Origin: Deltaproteobacteria bacterium
Lineage (GTDB): Bacteria; Myxococcota; B64-G9
Direction: 5' to 3'
Length of the DNA stretch: 35,126 nucleotides
Assembly: GCA_030622135.1 (NCBI GenBank)
Contig: JAUXGL010000022.1
Location: 1-35,126 of the forward strand
Position 1 is the first letter of the stretch, and every line of letters starts with the position of its first letter. The notes under the pieces were generated by a model. It ran no database searches and had not been told where the DNA came from. It worked only from the letters and a program-made list of their open reading frames with translations. Shown in pieces: positions 6,321-14,735 of this stretch. A program made the translations under genes and the position numbers.

Positions 6321-8801
6321 TTAGCGCCCCCTCCGTCCCCTTTTTTGTCTTATTGTCCCGCCATCTTCTGCTCCCCAACTGCCCCAGGTAGGTTCCGGTG
6401 AGACATATTTACGACCGAACACCCAATTAATCATAAGATCATTTGCACCATATTTCACGAAGATAATTGGTAGATCCACATCTGGAACGTAAACGCTATC
6501 AGTGTTTTCCAAAGCATCGTCTAAATAATACTTTGCCTCGGAACCTCCGTTTTTCATAATTTCGAATATATGTTCGCCATTATACGCATCAATTGTAGTC
6601 TTTTCATTTCCAGCAGCAGTTCTCGAACGAACATCCCAATCGAAATAGGTTAAAAAACTGCATTCTTTATTTATATCATTATACAATCCTCCCATAGCAT
6701 AAACTGTAGATCCTGCTTCATTAGGATGTGTAGCTTTCCAGCGTATTGCAGTTCCCGTCCATATCTTTGATTTTATTCGCTCCGCATCGTCTAAATGCAA
6801 TACTTCACTGACAACCGTAGGAGAACCATTTAAAATAGTCCACTTAGCTGTAAGATCATCAATTTCGTCTTCGTCATGTGTGAAATTGGAATCTTTACCC
6901 CATGCCGCAGCTATACCACCATAGCCAGGCCATACGCCTGGACCAAAAAGAAATTCCAATTCACCATTTGCATTATAAACTGTCTGGTAGAAGGCACCAT
7001 CATTATATGCTTTCCCTACCATTTCCTCACCGACTATCTTGTCAAAAGCCCAATTCTCACCGCCATCAGTACTCTTATACAGCTTCGCGGTTTTATGATC
7101 GGAACTATCCATAACTATCCTCATATTTGAAGAGTCATCTACTTTTAAAACGCCAAAAGAGCAGTTTTGCACAAATGTATAGCTAACAGCATCATAAGTA
7201 TTCCATGCACTACCACTCCACTTTGCAAGCTTTACTTTATCATCTCCTGAATATGCAAAAAGGATATACGGGTTATTGCTTGAATCTATGTCCAAGCCCC
7301 ATATCCATGTCTTATTCCCTGTAAATGCTTTTTCAGCATTTGCTTCTGTGATCGGAAGTGTTAGGACGGTACCATCTCGCTTCTTCCATTGTCCCACCGA
7401 GATGTCATAATAGGCATAATAAAGATTATGCCAGTCTGGAGAACGATCAAGCCATAGCCACACCATATGAATATCCCCGTTTGATGCGACCATTGTTCTT
7501 GCATATACACAATTGAAGTTCGGCAATCCGCTGAAGTCCGTTACATCTGTTTCTGAACTCCAATTCGCCCCCCCGTCAGAAGTCGTTTTATACGACCACT
7601 CTCTGCCTGCGCCTCGATAGAATACCCATAATTTGCTATCCGTATAAAAAACCTGCGGATATGTAGCACTTGAAGCCAATGTCTGCTGATCACCCCATGA
7701 TGTTATATCGTATGTATTTGTGGATTTCTTATAATACTGCGTACTAATGTGGGAACCATAAAAAACATAAAGATAACCGTCATTATCAATCCCTAATGCA
7801 GGTGCTCCATGTCCATCAGAAGCTAGTTTGCTGCCTCCAATATCTGTAGTATTTTGAAATACATCAGTTGTATGATTATATTCAATAATTTTTCTTCCAC
7901 AATCATCTGTTTGCCATATTATGTATGTTTTGCTTTGGCTGGCAACGTAAATCGCAGAAGGATACTGCGGTGGATAAATTCCGTTGCCATATACATCATC
8001 TGAAATTTTCGCCCAAGAAACAGAAACAGTGCCATATGGACAAAAATCATCAAAAAAGGGGAAGGCATCGTGTCCATTGCTTTCTCCGCTATCATCGCTC
8101 TTTCCATAATACATATAAAAATAAATAGACCCCGAAGCAGGAATGGATGCAACTTCTATCTGTATTGTTGCCAATCTATTTGGTGTTGTACCTGTTATTG
8201 ATTCCACCCAATAATCATGTTTTGCCGTACCATCTTCATTCGTGAATCTGATATCATTTGGGAAATCCTGACAATGATTCCCACAATCTACATTTTCACC
8301 TGTTGCTCCTGATGACTCACCCACCAAAAGTTTCATTTGATAATCGGTTTGCGCACCTGCGGTGGTTGCGTTGACTGCGCCTTTTTTGCGATATGTGTAT
8401 CCTGGCAGCCAACCCACCATAACGGCGCTCACGCACTGGCCGTTCTGGCAGGCCTCGTCCTGCCCGCAGTCCCCGTCCTCCAGGCACTCCACACAGTTGC
8501 CCGTGGCCGTATCGCAGCGGGACCCGTTGCAATCCGAGTCGTCCTGACAGTCGGTAACGTCCGTGCAGGTTCCGTCCTCGCAGGTCTTGCCCGGGGCGCA
8601 GTCCGCATCCATGGAGCAAGACCGCGACTTGCACCGACCTCCCAGGCATTGCTCGTCAGACTCGCAGTCGGCGTCCGTCAGACAAGTATCGCCCGAGGGG
8701 CCGGAGGTCCCGCATCCGGCCAAGACCGCAACCGCCAAGCAACAAACCACGACAGTCCAAAAGCTCCGTCTCACATCCGTACTCAGGGATAGTAATTTCA
8801 A
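6321..8801 (-). CDS. DUF2341 surface lipoprotein with inserted BNR-type propeller
   Basis: The product is 826 residues. An N-terminal signal ends in the lipobox VLAGC, so it is probably lipid-anchored. A cysteine-rich stretch (about residues 35-120) repeats the pattern D-x-D-C-x-x-G/D-x-x-C-x-x-G-x-C, as in myxobacterial surface lipoproteins. A DUF2341 domain follows (about 125-240, YRKKGAVNAT to FPFFDDF). The next 350 or so residues hold BNR/sialidase-like repeats (STDGGENWAF, SDGGANWSS), indicating a beta-propeller. The C-terminus resumes a lectin-like DUF2341 partner domain and ends with the typical WVFGRKYVSPEPTWGSWG. The start is TTG 8801, eight bases after AGGA; GTG 8774 is the alternative. 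A further-upstream TTG at 8858 is excluded because it lies in the promoter -35 box. The cysteine part is GC-rich, whereas the remainder is AT-rich with different codon use, suggesting a recombined gene. A carbohydrate-binding or adhesive role is inferred. Confidence 0.82.
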   Translation of the reverse strand: MKLLSLSTDVRRSFWTVVVCCLAVAVLAGCGTSGPSGDTCLTDADCESDEQCLGGRCKSRSCSMDADCAPGKTCEDGTCTDVTDCQDDSDCNGSRCDTATGNCVECLEDGDCGQDEACQNGQCVSAVMVGWLPGYTYRKKGAVNATTAGAQTDYQMKLLVGESSGATGENVDCGNHCQDFPNDIRFTNEDGTAKHDYWVESITGTTPNRLATIQIEVASIPASGSIYFYMYYGKSDDSGESNGHDAFPFFDDFCPYGTVSVSWAKISDDVYGNGIYPPQYPSAIYVASQSKTYIIWQTDDCGRKIIEYNHTTDVFQNTTDIGGSKLASDGHGAPALGIDNDGYLYVFYGSHISTQYYKKSTNTYDITSWGDQQTLASSATYPQVFYTDSKLWVFYRGAGREWSYKTTSDGGANWSSETDVTDFSGLPNFNCVYARTMVASNGDIHMVWLWLDRSPDWHNLYYAYYDISVGQWKKRDGTVLTLPITEANAEKAFTGNKTWIWGLDIDSSNNPYILFAYSGDDKVKLAKWSGSAWNTYDAVSYTFVQNCSFGVLKVDDSSNMRIVMDSSDHKTAKLYKSTDGGENWAFDKIVGEEMVGKAYNDGAFYQTVYNANGELEFLFGPGVWPGYGGIAAAWGKDSNFTHDEDEIDDLTAKWTILNGSPTVVSEVLHLDDAERIKSKIWTGTAIRWKATHPNEAGSTVYAMGGLYNDINKECSFLTYFDWDVRSRTAAGNEKTTIDAYNGEHIFEIMKNGGSEAKYYLDDALENTDSVYVPDVDLPIIFVKYGANDLMINWVFGRKYVSPEPTWGSWGAEDGGTIRQKRGRRGR

Positions 8802-8829
8802 AGCACTCTTCCTGGGCCCTCTACGACTG

Positions 8830-8858
8830 AATATGCACAGAATCAGACCCAGTGTCAA
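8830..8858 (-). promoter_or_regulatory. Sigma70-type promoter of the DUF2341 lipoprotein
   Basis: On the minus strand the perfect -35 box TTGACA (8858-8853) is followed after 17 bases by CATATT (8835-8830). Transcription would start near 8823, leaving a 5' leader of about 22 bases with AGGAAGAG before TTG 8801. This supports the TTG start. Confidence 0.55.
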
Positions 8859-8924
8859 TTCTGATTTGCCCTCATAACTGGGATTACAGCCAGAGAAAAC
8901 GTGGATCTGGTACGAGAATGAGAA

Positions 8925-9062
8925 TGGGGTCGGGTCTGGTCATTTGACACTTGGGTGGGTTGAGCGTATCCCTCGTCCATGCCCTGCACGAAAGGTGAAG
9001 GGTTGGATCGAGCGCTTTCTTGCACAGGATAAGCGGCAAGTAAACAGACCCAACCCCGTTTT
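8925..9062. mobile_element. MITE/REP-like element with inverted termini
   Basis: The left end contains GGGGTCGGGTCTG and the right end, read on the other strand, contains GGGGTTGGGTCTG, one mismatch in 13 bases. They enclose about 138 bases without coding potential. Such GGGGTCGGGTCT termini resemble the repeats mobilised by REP-associated tyrosine transposases; that link is from memory of the family and no transposase is nearby. This element fills most of the gap between the lipoprotein and nitroreductase genes; nothing else is seen there. Confidence 0.45.
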
Positions 9063-9115
9063 CGCGCCGCAATGAATTGCGCCCCTACTTACGTAACCGG
9101 TAAGAAATCACCGGA

Positions 9116-9655
9116 TCAGAACCTCTCTTCGTGGACGAAATCGGAGAATTCGCGGCGCTTGGGGGGCTTGGGTTCCTTGGCCGGGCGGCCGATGGGGATC
9201 AACTCCAGGAGCACCACGTCGTCGGGCAAACCCAGAGCCTTGGCGGCGGCTTGGTGGTCCAGCCAGCCGACGTTGACGGTGCCGTAGCCCAGGGCCCAGG
9301 CGCTCAGGCACAGGTTCTGGGAGGCGATGCCAGCGTCGAACATGAACCAGTCGCCATACTCGGACATGTAGGACTCCGGCTTTCCGCCGGCGCGGCCCTT
9401 CCTCGCGCACAGGGCGACGACTACCGGCGCCTGGAGCAGGCCCTTGCGGGCCGGGTTGTTGTTGGGAACGGTCTCCTGCAGCTTCTGCTTCTGCTCCGCG
9501 TCGCGCACCACCACCAGCTCCCAGCACTGGGTGTTCTCCCAGCTGGGCGAGTAGCGAACCGCCTCGATGATCTTTTCAAGATCCTCCCGGGGCAACGGAT
9601 CTTCGGTGAACTTACGAACGCTGCGGCGGGTCAGCATGCATTGAATGGCATCCAT
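9116..9655 (-). CDS. Nitroreductase family protein
   Basis: The 179-residue product is a compact member of the FMN-dependent nitroreductase family. It has the N-terminal TRRSVRKF flavin-phosphate motif (about residues 9-16), the SPSWENTQCWELVVV segment (36-50), and the central helix DAGIASQNLCLSAWALGYGT that packs against FMN. The C-terminal RPAKEPKPPKRREF is typical. The protein should reduce nitro, quinone or similar substrates with NAD(P)H; the substrate cannot be read from the sequence. The ATG at 9655 follows AGGAGGAACGCA, a strong ribosome site. A large gene with a nitroreductase-like segment diverges 74 bases upstream. Confidence 0.92.
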   Translation of the reverse strand: MDAIQCMLTRRSVRKFTEDPLPREDLEKIIEAVRYSPSWENTQCWELVVVRDAEQKQKLQETVPNNNPARKGLLQAPVVVALCARKGRAGGKPESYMSEYGDWFMFDAGIASQNLCLSAWALGYGTVNVGWLDHQAAAKALGLPDDVVLLELIPIGRPAKEPKPPKRREFSDFVHEERF

Positions 9656-9694
9656 TGCGTTCCTCCTTTGAAAACGGGGGCAGTCTACCAGGGC

Positions 9695-9723
9695 TTGATG
9701 AGCGCCCGCAAGCCTGGTAAATA
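9695..9723 (+). promoter_or_regulatory. Possible promoter of the 578-residue protein
   Basis: TTGATG (9695-9700) and TAAATA (9718-9723) are 17 bases apart. The GTG start at 9730 lies six bases after the -10 box, which would give a leaderless transcript. The -10 match is poor. Confidence 0.3.
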
Positions 9724-9729
9724 AGAGGC

Positions 9730-11466
9730 GTGGACGCCTTCAAGCTGCTGCAGAGCTATGATCGCAACGGAGTGCTGGGAGAACTTACCGGGGCCTCGGT
9801 ACAAAAGGTGGAGGATTTTTTCCGTCTGGCGCACCGGCAGGCCGTGTCCGCCCTGGAGGAGGCCCGCAACCGGGCGCGCGCGGAGAGGCGGGAGATTCCC
9901 GTGGATGCATCGCGGCTCTCCGGGGTCAACGGGGGCGACACCTGGATCGTTGGGCCGGACGGCACGAGCCGGCGCGAGCTGGAGATGTTTCCCGGAGTGG
10001 AGGCGCAGCTTCTCGACCCCGGCCGGCGCTTCGAAGATCTGCGACCGTGCTCCACCCTGACCCGGGCCCGGCCGCTCTTCGCCCGCTGCGCATACAACGG
10101 CCTGTGGTCGCCCTCGGGAACCAACTGGCAACCCATCCGCTCGGTGGAGCTTTCCGGCTCCGAGGTGGCCCGGCTGACCGGCGCGCCATCCAACTCCTGC
10201 GGCCTTCTGGTGCTTTCGCGCCGGCGCTACCAATCCATCCTCTCGGACATCGCCGAGCTGTGCGGCTTCGAGCAGACCTCCCACGCGGAGCACATCGACC
10301 TGGGCATCTGGCTGCTCTGCGCCGAGCAAACCGCCCGCAGCCATGGCTGGGAGCTGACCGCCACGAGGATCGCCGACCTGGAACAGAAAGAATGCGCCCG
10401 CACGCTGATCTCCATCCTGGGCGAACGGGTGAGAAACCTGCCCGGCCCCGATTGTAAAGCCGCGGAGGAACTGCTCCGGTCCGTCCAGTCGGGGGACCAC
10501 CACCCGGCCTACATTCTGCTGCCGTCGGAGGGCCACCCGTTGGTGCTGAACGAACGTTTTTCCGGCGGGCTGCGGCCCTCCCACTTCGATCGCCTGGTCC
10601 AGGCTCGCTCCACCCAGCGGGTGGCTAGCCCCGCGGAGGAGTTGGAAGCCAAGACTCTCGAGTGGCTCTTTGAAAAAGCGCAGGACTTCCTGCCGAACGA
10701 AATCCGCTCGGCGCTGGCCTGCCCGGTCTTCACCCACACAGACGAGTTCCCCGCCGAAATGGGTCACGCCATGCACGCGGGGATCGAAGGCTCCGGCGGC
10801 TTGATGCAGAAAGCCAGCCTGGTGCGATTGAAATCGCATCTGTGCCTCCGGGGCAAGCTCCCCAAAGAACTGCTGGAATGGACCCGGCTGGACGACCCGG
10901 ATCTGGAGTTCAGGGGCAAGGGAGTACCCCTGCCGGCGCGCCTGGTGCCAGCCCACATCCGCGCGAAGCTGCAGGAGGGCGGTCACTTCAAAAGGAAGGG
11001 CGAGTACCTGGTGGATCACCGGGATCGGCCGCTGAACCCGGTACGCCTGATGAAGCTTACGCGAATGATGGCCCGGTCGTTCGGCAAGTTCTTTTTGACT
11101 TTCCAAAACACCCATCCGCTTCTGGGCGTGATCCTCGGCCCCCCAAACGACGCTGGAGCCTACCGGGCGGTGGGCCGGCTGGTCGCGCACATGACCTTCC
11201 TCTCCCGAGCCCGCGGCCGGGTGTCCATCATCAAGAGCGGCCCCCTGGAGATCGCCGGGAAGGCAATACACCGGCAACTAAAGAAGCGCATCCGCATGAC
11301 CGATAAGCTGGAGCCGGTGGTCACCTTCCAGCTGGGCCTACCCCTGGGGCCGGATGAGACGGTGACTGTAGGCAAGCCCGACGAACACGACGGAGCCAAG
11401 GAGCGCCTGTTGGACCGGCGGGCGCCACGGGCGCCGATCTCGGCGCACTATATTCCGATGGGGTAG
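9730..11466 (+). CDS. Large protein with nitroreductase-like region, function unknown
   Basis: This is a 578-residue soluble protein without signal peptide or membrane segment. Residues about 95-240 recall the nitroreductase fold. ARCAYNGLWSPSGTNWQP resembles the APSxxNxQPW flavin segment, and HAEHIDLGIWLLCAEQ resembles the central helix. The C-terminal part (about 440-560) has GAYRAVGRLVAHMTFLSRA and FQLGLPLGPDE, which might be a second, degenerate half. I do not recognise the family with certainty. The frame has a stop codon just upstream of GTG 9730, so this is the first possible start. AAGAGG lies too close (one base) to act as an ordinary ribosome site. The gene diverges from a true nitroreductase, which suggests a functional link. 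It ends shortly before a repeat and a transposase remnant. Confidence 0.75.
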   Translation: MDAFKLLQSYDRNGVLGELTGASVQKVEDFFRLAHRQAVSALEEARNRARAERREIPVDASRLSGVNGGDTWIVGPDGTSRRELEMFPGVEAQLLDPGRRFEDLRPCSTLTRARPLFARCAYNGLWSPSGTNWQPIRSVELSGSEVARLTGAPSNSCGLLVLSRRRYQSILSDIAELCGFEQTSHAEHIDLGIWLLCAEQTARSHGWELTATRIADLEQKECARTLISILGERVRNLPGPDCKAAEELLRSVQSGDHHPAYILLPSEGHPLVLNERFSGGLRPSHFDRLVQARSTQRVASPAEELEAKTLEWLFEKAQDFLPNEIRSALACPVFTHTDEFPAEMGHAMHAGIEGSGGLMQKASLVRLKSHLCLRGKLPKELLEWTRLDDPDLEFRGKGVPLPARLVPAHIRAKLQEGGHFKRKGEYLVDHRDRPLNPVRLMKLTRMMARSFGKFFLTFQNTHPLLGVILGPPNDAGAYRAVGRLVAHMTFLSRARGRVSIIKSGPLEIAGKAIHRQLKKRIRMTDKLEPVVTFQLGLPLGPDETVTVGKPDEHDGAKERLLDRRAPRAPISAHYIPMG

Positions 11467-11475
11467 AGAACTATT

Positions 11476-11493
11476 TATTTAACAATTAAACCC
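11476..11493 (+). repeat. 18-bp repeat, left copy
   Basis: The 18 bases TATTTAACAATTAAACCC are identical and in the same orientation at 16511-16528, where they overlap the last codons of the stomatin gene. Identity stops sharply on both sides. Confidence 0.75.
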
Positions 11494-11497
11494 CAAC

Positions 11498-11599
11498 ATG
11501 CCGTCGGAACCGGCCGTCGGCAACTATGCCCGGCGCTGGCGGGTGGAGAACGGCATCGCCGAGGCGGTGAAGCTCTCCAATCGCCATTTTCGGTCATAG
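11498..11599 (+). pseudogene. Transposase C-terminal remnant
   Basis: A 33-residue open stretch reads YARRWRVENGIAEAVKLSN before a stop. This resembles the conserved Y-x-x-R/W-x-x-E-N-x-I motif near the C-terminus of DDE transposases of IS4/IS1380-like elements. Nothing before or after continues the domain, so it is a decayed fragment. The exact IS family is uncertain. Confidence 0.5.
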
Positions 11600-11716
11600 C
11601 GCTATCTCCACGTTCTCTACCGTCTTCGACACCTCTTTCCTGACGGGAAGCGACTGTCCGTGATCCGGACACGGTGTACGGATTCCGGACACCTCCGGAT
11701 GGTCCGGCCGGCCCGG

Positions 11717-11775
11717 CCTGACATTTTCAACAAATCCCTTTACATTTCGAGCGTGTAGAAAATCACTATATGGTT
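11717..11775 (+). repeat. 59-bp direct repeat, left copy
   Basis: The 59 bases starting CCTGACATTTTCAAC and ending with CACTATATGGTT recur in the same orientation at 16453-16511 with one mismatch. They are AT-rich compared with the surroundings and noncoding. They probably represent ends of an insertion element or the boundaries of an inserted segment. Confidence 0.85.
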
Positions 11776-11953
11776 CGAAAGGATCCTGTTCGAAGACTCC
11801 GTGCGCAGGCACTTCAACCGGCTGAGGCCACTTTTGTCTCGGGCGCCTCCCTGGGCTGAACCGAATCGAGACGCTTCATTGTCGCGTGAAAAAGTCCCCG
11901 GCGAAGCCGGGTTAACTTCAAATCTTTGAAACATGGAGATCTTCTTTGTTTTG

Positions 11954-13795
11954 TCAAGACCCGGTGCTCTTAAACTGCTGAGAGGATGTTGTAACGCCAA
12001 TCGACGTGATACAGGCATTTGTGAATAAGAACTCCCTTGTAGCCAATTTCTTATCGACAATCCGCTCGCGGGTGGCATCCAAAGTCTGTACGATAGTCGA
12101 AAAAGGAACATCCCTCTCAGCTCTAATGATCACGGTGTCGCTTTTTGGATGCTTATCGTGGATCTCTTTTATTCTCTTTGCCAACGCTTGAAAATTGAAA
12201 TCATGGTTTTCCTTGGGTATTTCGAAATGCAATCTCTCTAGCTCGTCACCTTGTTGAACTCCATTAGCGGATAAGGTAAATCCGTTATTGGCAATCTGAA
12301 CATAAAGGGTAAAACGGAGAGATTCAGTTTCATCATCTTCGGGGTTTTCCAACCGAACATCTTCAATATTCACTTTAGCGAATCGATCCAAGGGGACTCC
12401 ATCAGAGGGTGATATCCTCTTCGCAAGAAGCTTTTGGGGATCCAATCCCGGAGTGTCTTCACCATCAGATGGTTCGTCATTGGTATCGATAGACTTACGA
12501 TAAAAACCGAAAACAGCATCTTCAGATTCTTCAAGACAAAAGGTAGGAGCAGATACATTGATCACGGCCACTCTTTGTCTTGATAGTGGCCTCTGATCTT
12601 TCCGCAAGACAACCAAGCGAAAATTTGGATATCCTGCCTGGGAAGTAGATTTCACAATTTGGTCCAAGGTCTCAAAAGGGACACTCTTATCGGCTTGCAG
12701 GCAAATGACCGTTTCATCTCCTGTTGGGTTTATAGACTCTTTGGCCTCGATTTCTTTGAACATTCGCAACAGTCTGTGAAGTGGCCTGATTCGTTGTTTC
12801 TGCAGATCAAAATATTTGGATTCAACAATGCCGTTGTTGAGTTTGGCGATCGTATTGCCTTCTACTTTTAGTTCGGTTTGACTAATGTTTACATTGATCG
12901 CCCATTTGTAATCGAGCATTGAAGATGATTCGGGAAGTTCTATCGATGGATCGAGCTTGAAATTCCCGTCTATCCAGTCCATGGCCCACATCTCGCCAAA
13001 TACGGCGGATTCGATTTTATCTGGCACTGAATAATTGCCAAATTCATCGATTTTACCCACGAGTTGGTTCATCGTAGTGTTTGAATCTTGAACATGGTTA
13101 CGAGTAATGATGAACGCTACAACACCCATTGCACATACAAAGATGCCGCAAACCAATGCATTTCGACTATGTCTTAGTTGATCCTTCCTGCTACGAACAA
13201 CAGCAATGATGATAGAACAACATAAAAGGACACATATCCAGATTGCTGCATCGAGAACAAACGAATGATCAAATGCCTTCAGTTTTGCAATAAGCTGCCT
13301 CGGAACCTCCTCTCGTCCGAACAACTGTCGAATTGTTCCAGCCTTGAGATCCTGCTGATATACTCCCAATCCGATTATTACCCCTGCCAAATTGATGCCT
13401 AGCCCAACGATATTTCCGCAAATGCCAAAGTTGGTCTTGTGACGATTCTTCCACCAATTGGTTGCCAGGCTGAAGATACCGATGAATGACAATGCAATTA
13501 GTGAGACACCCGCGAATAATCGAAGCGATCCAATTTGACAGAGTATGCCACATTCCGGGACAGATTGTTTGAAAGCGTCTAAGATGCTGATGGGTTCGAA
13601 CGGAGCGATTCTTTTCAAATGAATACCGATCAGTAGCAGTATGACAAATATGATTGGCGACAGAATGGCTGTTGCTGTACCTGCCTGAACTATCTTCAAA
13701 GTGGATTCTTTCGACTTCCTGAAAACAGCGATTACTATGAAGGCAACTTGTAATAACAGCAAAATGCCTGCGACAACCGTAATGATCATTCTCAT
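11954..13795 (-). CDS. Polytopic membrane protein with two ExbD-like domains
   Basis: The 613-residue product has about six transmembrane segments in residues 1-235 (near 3-24, 42-60, 93-111, 127-146, 183-201, 215-232). Two ExbD/TolR-type periplasmic domains follow. Domain 1 is about residues 298-400, with the signature CLQADKSVPFETLDQIVKS. Domain 2 is about 493-600, with IIRAERDVPFSTIVQTLDA. ExbD normally has one membrane helix and one such domain and works with the proton channel ExbB. Here two domains are fused behind a multi-helix region. The first two helices and the charged loop (FRKSKESTLK) resemble the N-terminus of the upstream gene product (FKKKRQETALK), indicating duplication. ATG 13795 is two bases after the upstream stop codon, so translation is probably coupled. 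Base composition is AT-richer than the flanking genes. Energised transport or cell-envelope force transmission is inferred. Confidence 0.75.
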   Translation of the reverse strand: MRMIITVVAGILLLLQVAFIVIAVFRKSKESTLKIVQAGTATAILSPIIFVILLLIGIHLKRIAPFEPISILDAFKQSVPECGILCQIGSLRLFAGVSLIALSFIGIFSLATNWWKNRHKTNFGICGNIVGLGINLAGVIIGLGVYQQDLKAGTIRQLFGREEVPRQLIAKLKAFDHSFVLDAAIWICVLLCCSIIIAVVRSRKDQLRHSRNALVCGIFVCAMGVVAFIITRNHVQDSNTTMNQLVGKIDEFGNYSVPDKIESAVFGEMWAMDWIDGNFKLDPSIELPESSSMLDYKWAINVNISQTELKVEGNTIAKLNNGIVESKYFDLQKQRIRPLHRLLRMFKEIEAKESINPTGDETVICLQADKSVPFETLDQIVKSTSQAGYPNFRLVVLRKDQRPLSRQRVAVINVSAPTFCLEESEDAVFGFYRKSIDTNDEPSDGEDTPGLDPQKLLAKRISPSDGVPLDRFAKVNIEDVRLENPEDDETESLRFTLYVQIANNGFTLSANGVQQGDELERLHFEIPKENHDFNFQALAKRIKEIHDKHPKSDTVIIRAERDVPFSTIVQTLDATRERIVDKKLATREFLFTNACITSIGVTTSSQQFKSTGS

Positions 13796-13797
13796 GG

Positions 13798-14298
13798 TCA
13801 CACCATCCAACTGAAAACAGCAAATAGAAAGGAATCAAAATCCAGGTACGACAACAAAGAGATGCACAGAAGGCCGATTCCGACGCCCATGCACAGGATT
13901 GTCAGAATTGAAGATGCGGCTGTGCTGGCTGCTTGTTCAGCTTTGGTTGGTAATGTAAGCCCACGAAAAAGTAAAAATACGTTCAATAGAATTGGAATAA
14001 CTACTGCGAATACAGCATAGGTAAGCGGCTTGGCTGCCAAATGAATCCCCACTTGCTGGACTTCGAATTTTTTTGACGCTGACGCCGAAGAAACTCCGTC
14101 ATGCACCATAGACAAGCCAATTCGATAGGCAATCCATGCAGTCAGAGCCACGATCAGAATAGTCCCAAATCCAGCCCAGCAAAACTTCAAAGCGGTTTCT
14201 TGTCGCTTTTTCTTGAAGGAGAAAATGATACCAACGATGGCTAAGACATGAATCAAGACTCCAAGCACAATTATCCCGATTTCAAAAACCAAGCTCAT
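13798..14298 (-). CDS. Small four-helix membrane protein paired with ExbD-like gene
   Basis: The 166-residue protein has four predicted transmembrane segments (about residues 5-27, 40-62, 92-113, 128-152) and no extended soluble domain. It is encoded just before the tandem-ExbD protein with a gap of two bases, the position normally held by ExbB/TolQ/MotA-type proton channel genes. However, I do not see the glycine-rich GLLGTVxGM motif of that family. Its first helix pair and the basic loop FKKKRQETALKFCWAG align well with the N-terminus of its partner. It may be the channel subunit of a divergent proton-driven complex. ATG 14298 follows GGAGGATTTCC, a good ribosome site. Composition is AT-rich like its partner. 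Confidence 0.7.
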   Translation of the reverse strand: MSLVFEIGIIVLGVLIHVLAIVGIIFSFKKKRQETALKFCWAGFGTILIVALTAWIAYRIGLSMVHDGVSSASASKKFEVQQVGIHLAAKPLTYAVFAVVIPILLNVFLLFRGLTLPTKAEQAASTAASSILTILCMGVGIGLLCISLLSYLDFDSFLFAVFSWMV

Positions 14299-14409
14299 GG
14301 AAATCCTCCAAATTCATAATCAAAGGAAATCGTCTATCACCTCTCGCCGGAACGGCAGAGCCTATTTGAGTCGCGCCACCAGAGGCGGCGGTTTACCGAA
14401 CTGCCAATT

Positions 14410-14430
14410 AGTCACGTGTGTAACATGACT
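14410..14430. promoter_or_regulatory. Inverted repeat upstream of the ExbD-like module
   Basis: AGTCACGT (14410-14417) and ACATGACT (14423-14430) form an inverted repeat with one mismatch and a five-base spacer, about 110 bases before the first gene of the module. It may be a repressor or activator site. Confidence 0.35.
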
Positions 14431-14735
14431 TTTGGATATTTACGAGTAAATTAGCGTTTATCTAATACAAACTGAAACGGACAGGTTTGTTGTCTCAATC
14501 CGCTGAATCCGCTAGAATCTACCCGACCCACTGGGAGCACTCGGGGTTGGATTCTCCCTGGACACCTCCCGAAGGGTGCCGGCGGGACAGAGAGATCGGC
14601 TGGAAGATCTGCTGCTGTACATCTCCCGTCATCCTTTTCGTTTCCGGGGGCATTCACTACGACCCGGTCTCCGAGACCGCGAGGGATTGAGGGACGTAGT
14701 TGCATTAATTGCGTTAGCTGATTAGCACCGACAAC

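Larger units (their letters stand above)
11467..11953. other. Intergenic scar with transposase remnant and repeats
   Basis: No intact gene is visible. The stretch contains an 18-bp repeat (11476-11493), a transposase fragment (11498-11599), a cluster of GTGTCCGG/CCGGACAC palindromic sites around 11660-11695, and the left copy of a 59-bp direct repeat (11717-11775). This is the left border of the segment carrying the ExbD-like module. Confidence 0.6.

Noticed and set aside
9685-11277. A 530-codon minus-strand frame opposite the 578-residue protein
   Set aside because: No domain, signal or ribosome site, and the plus frame has better protein-like composition and flavin-site-like motifs. I chose the plus strand, though the plus product is not a firmly known family.
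14600-14700. Short plus-strand frame reading RLEDLLLYISRHPF
   Set aside because: It might be transposase debris, but the similarity is too short and no start or continuation is visible.
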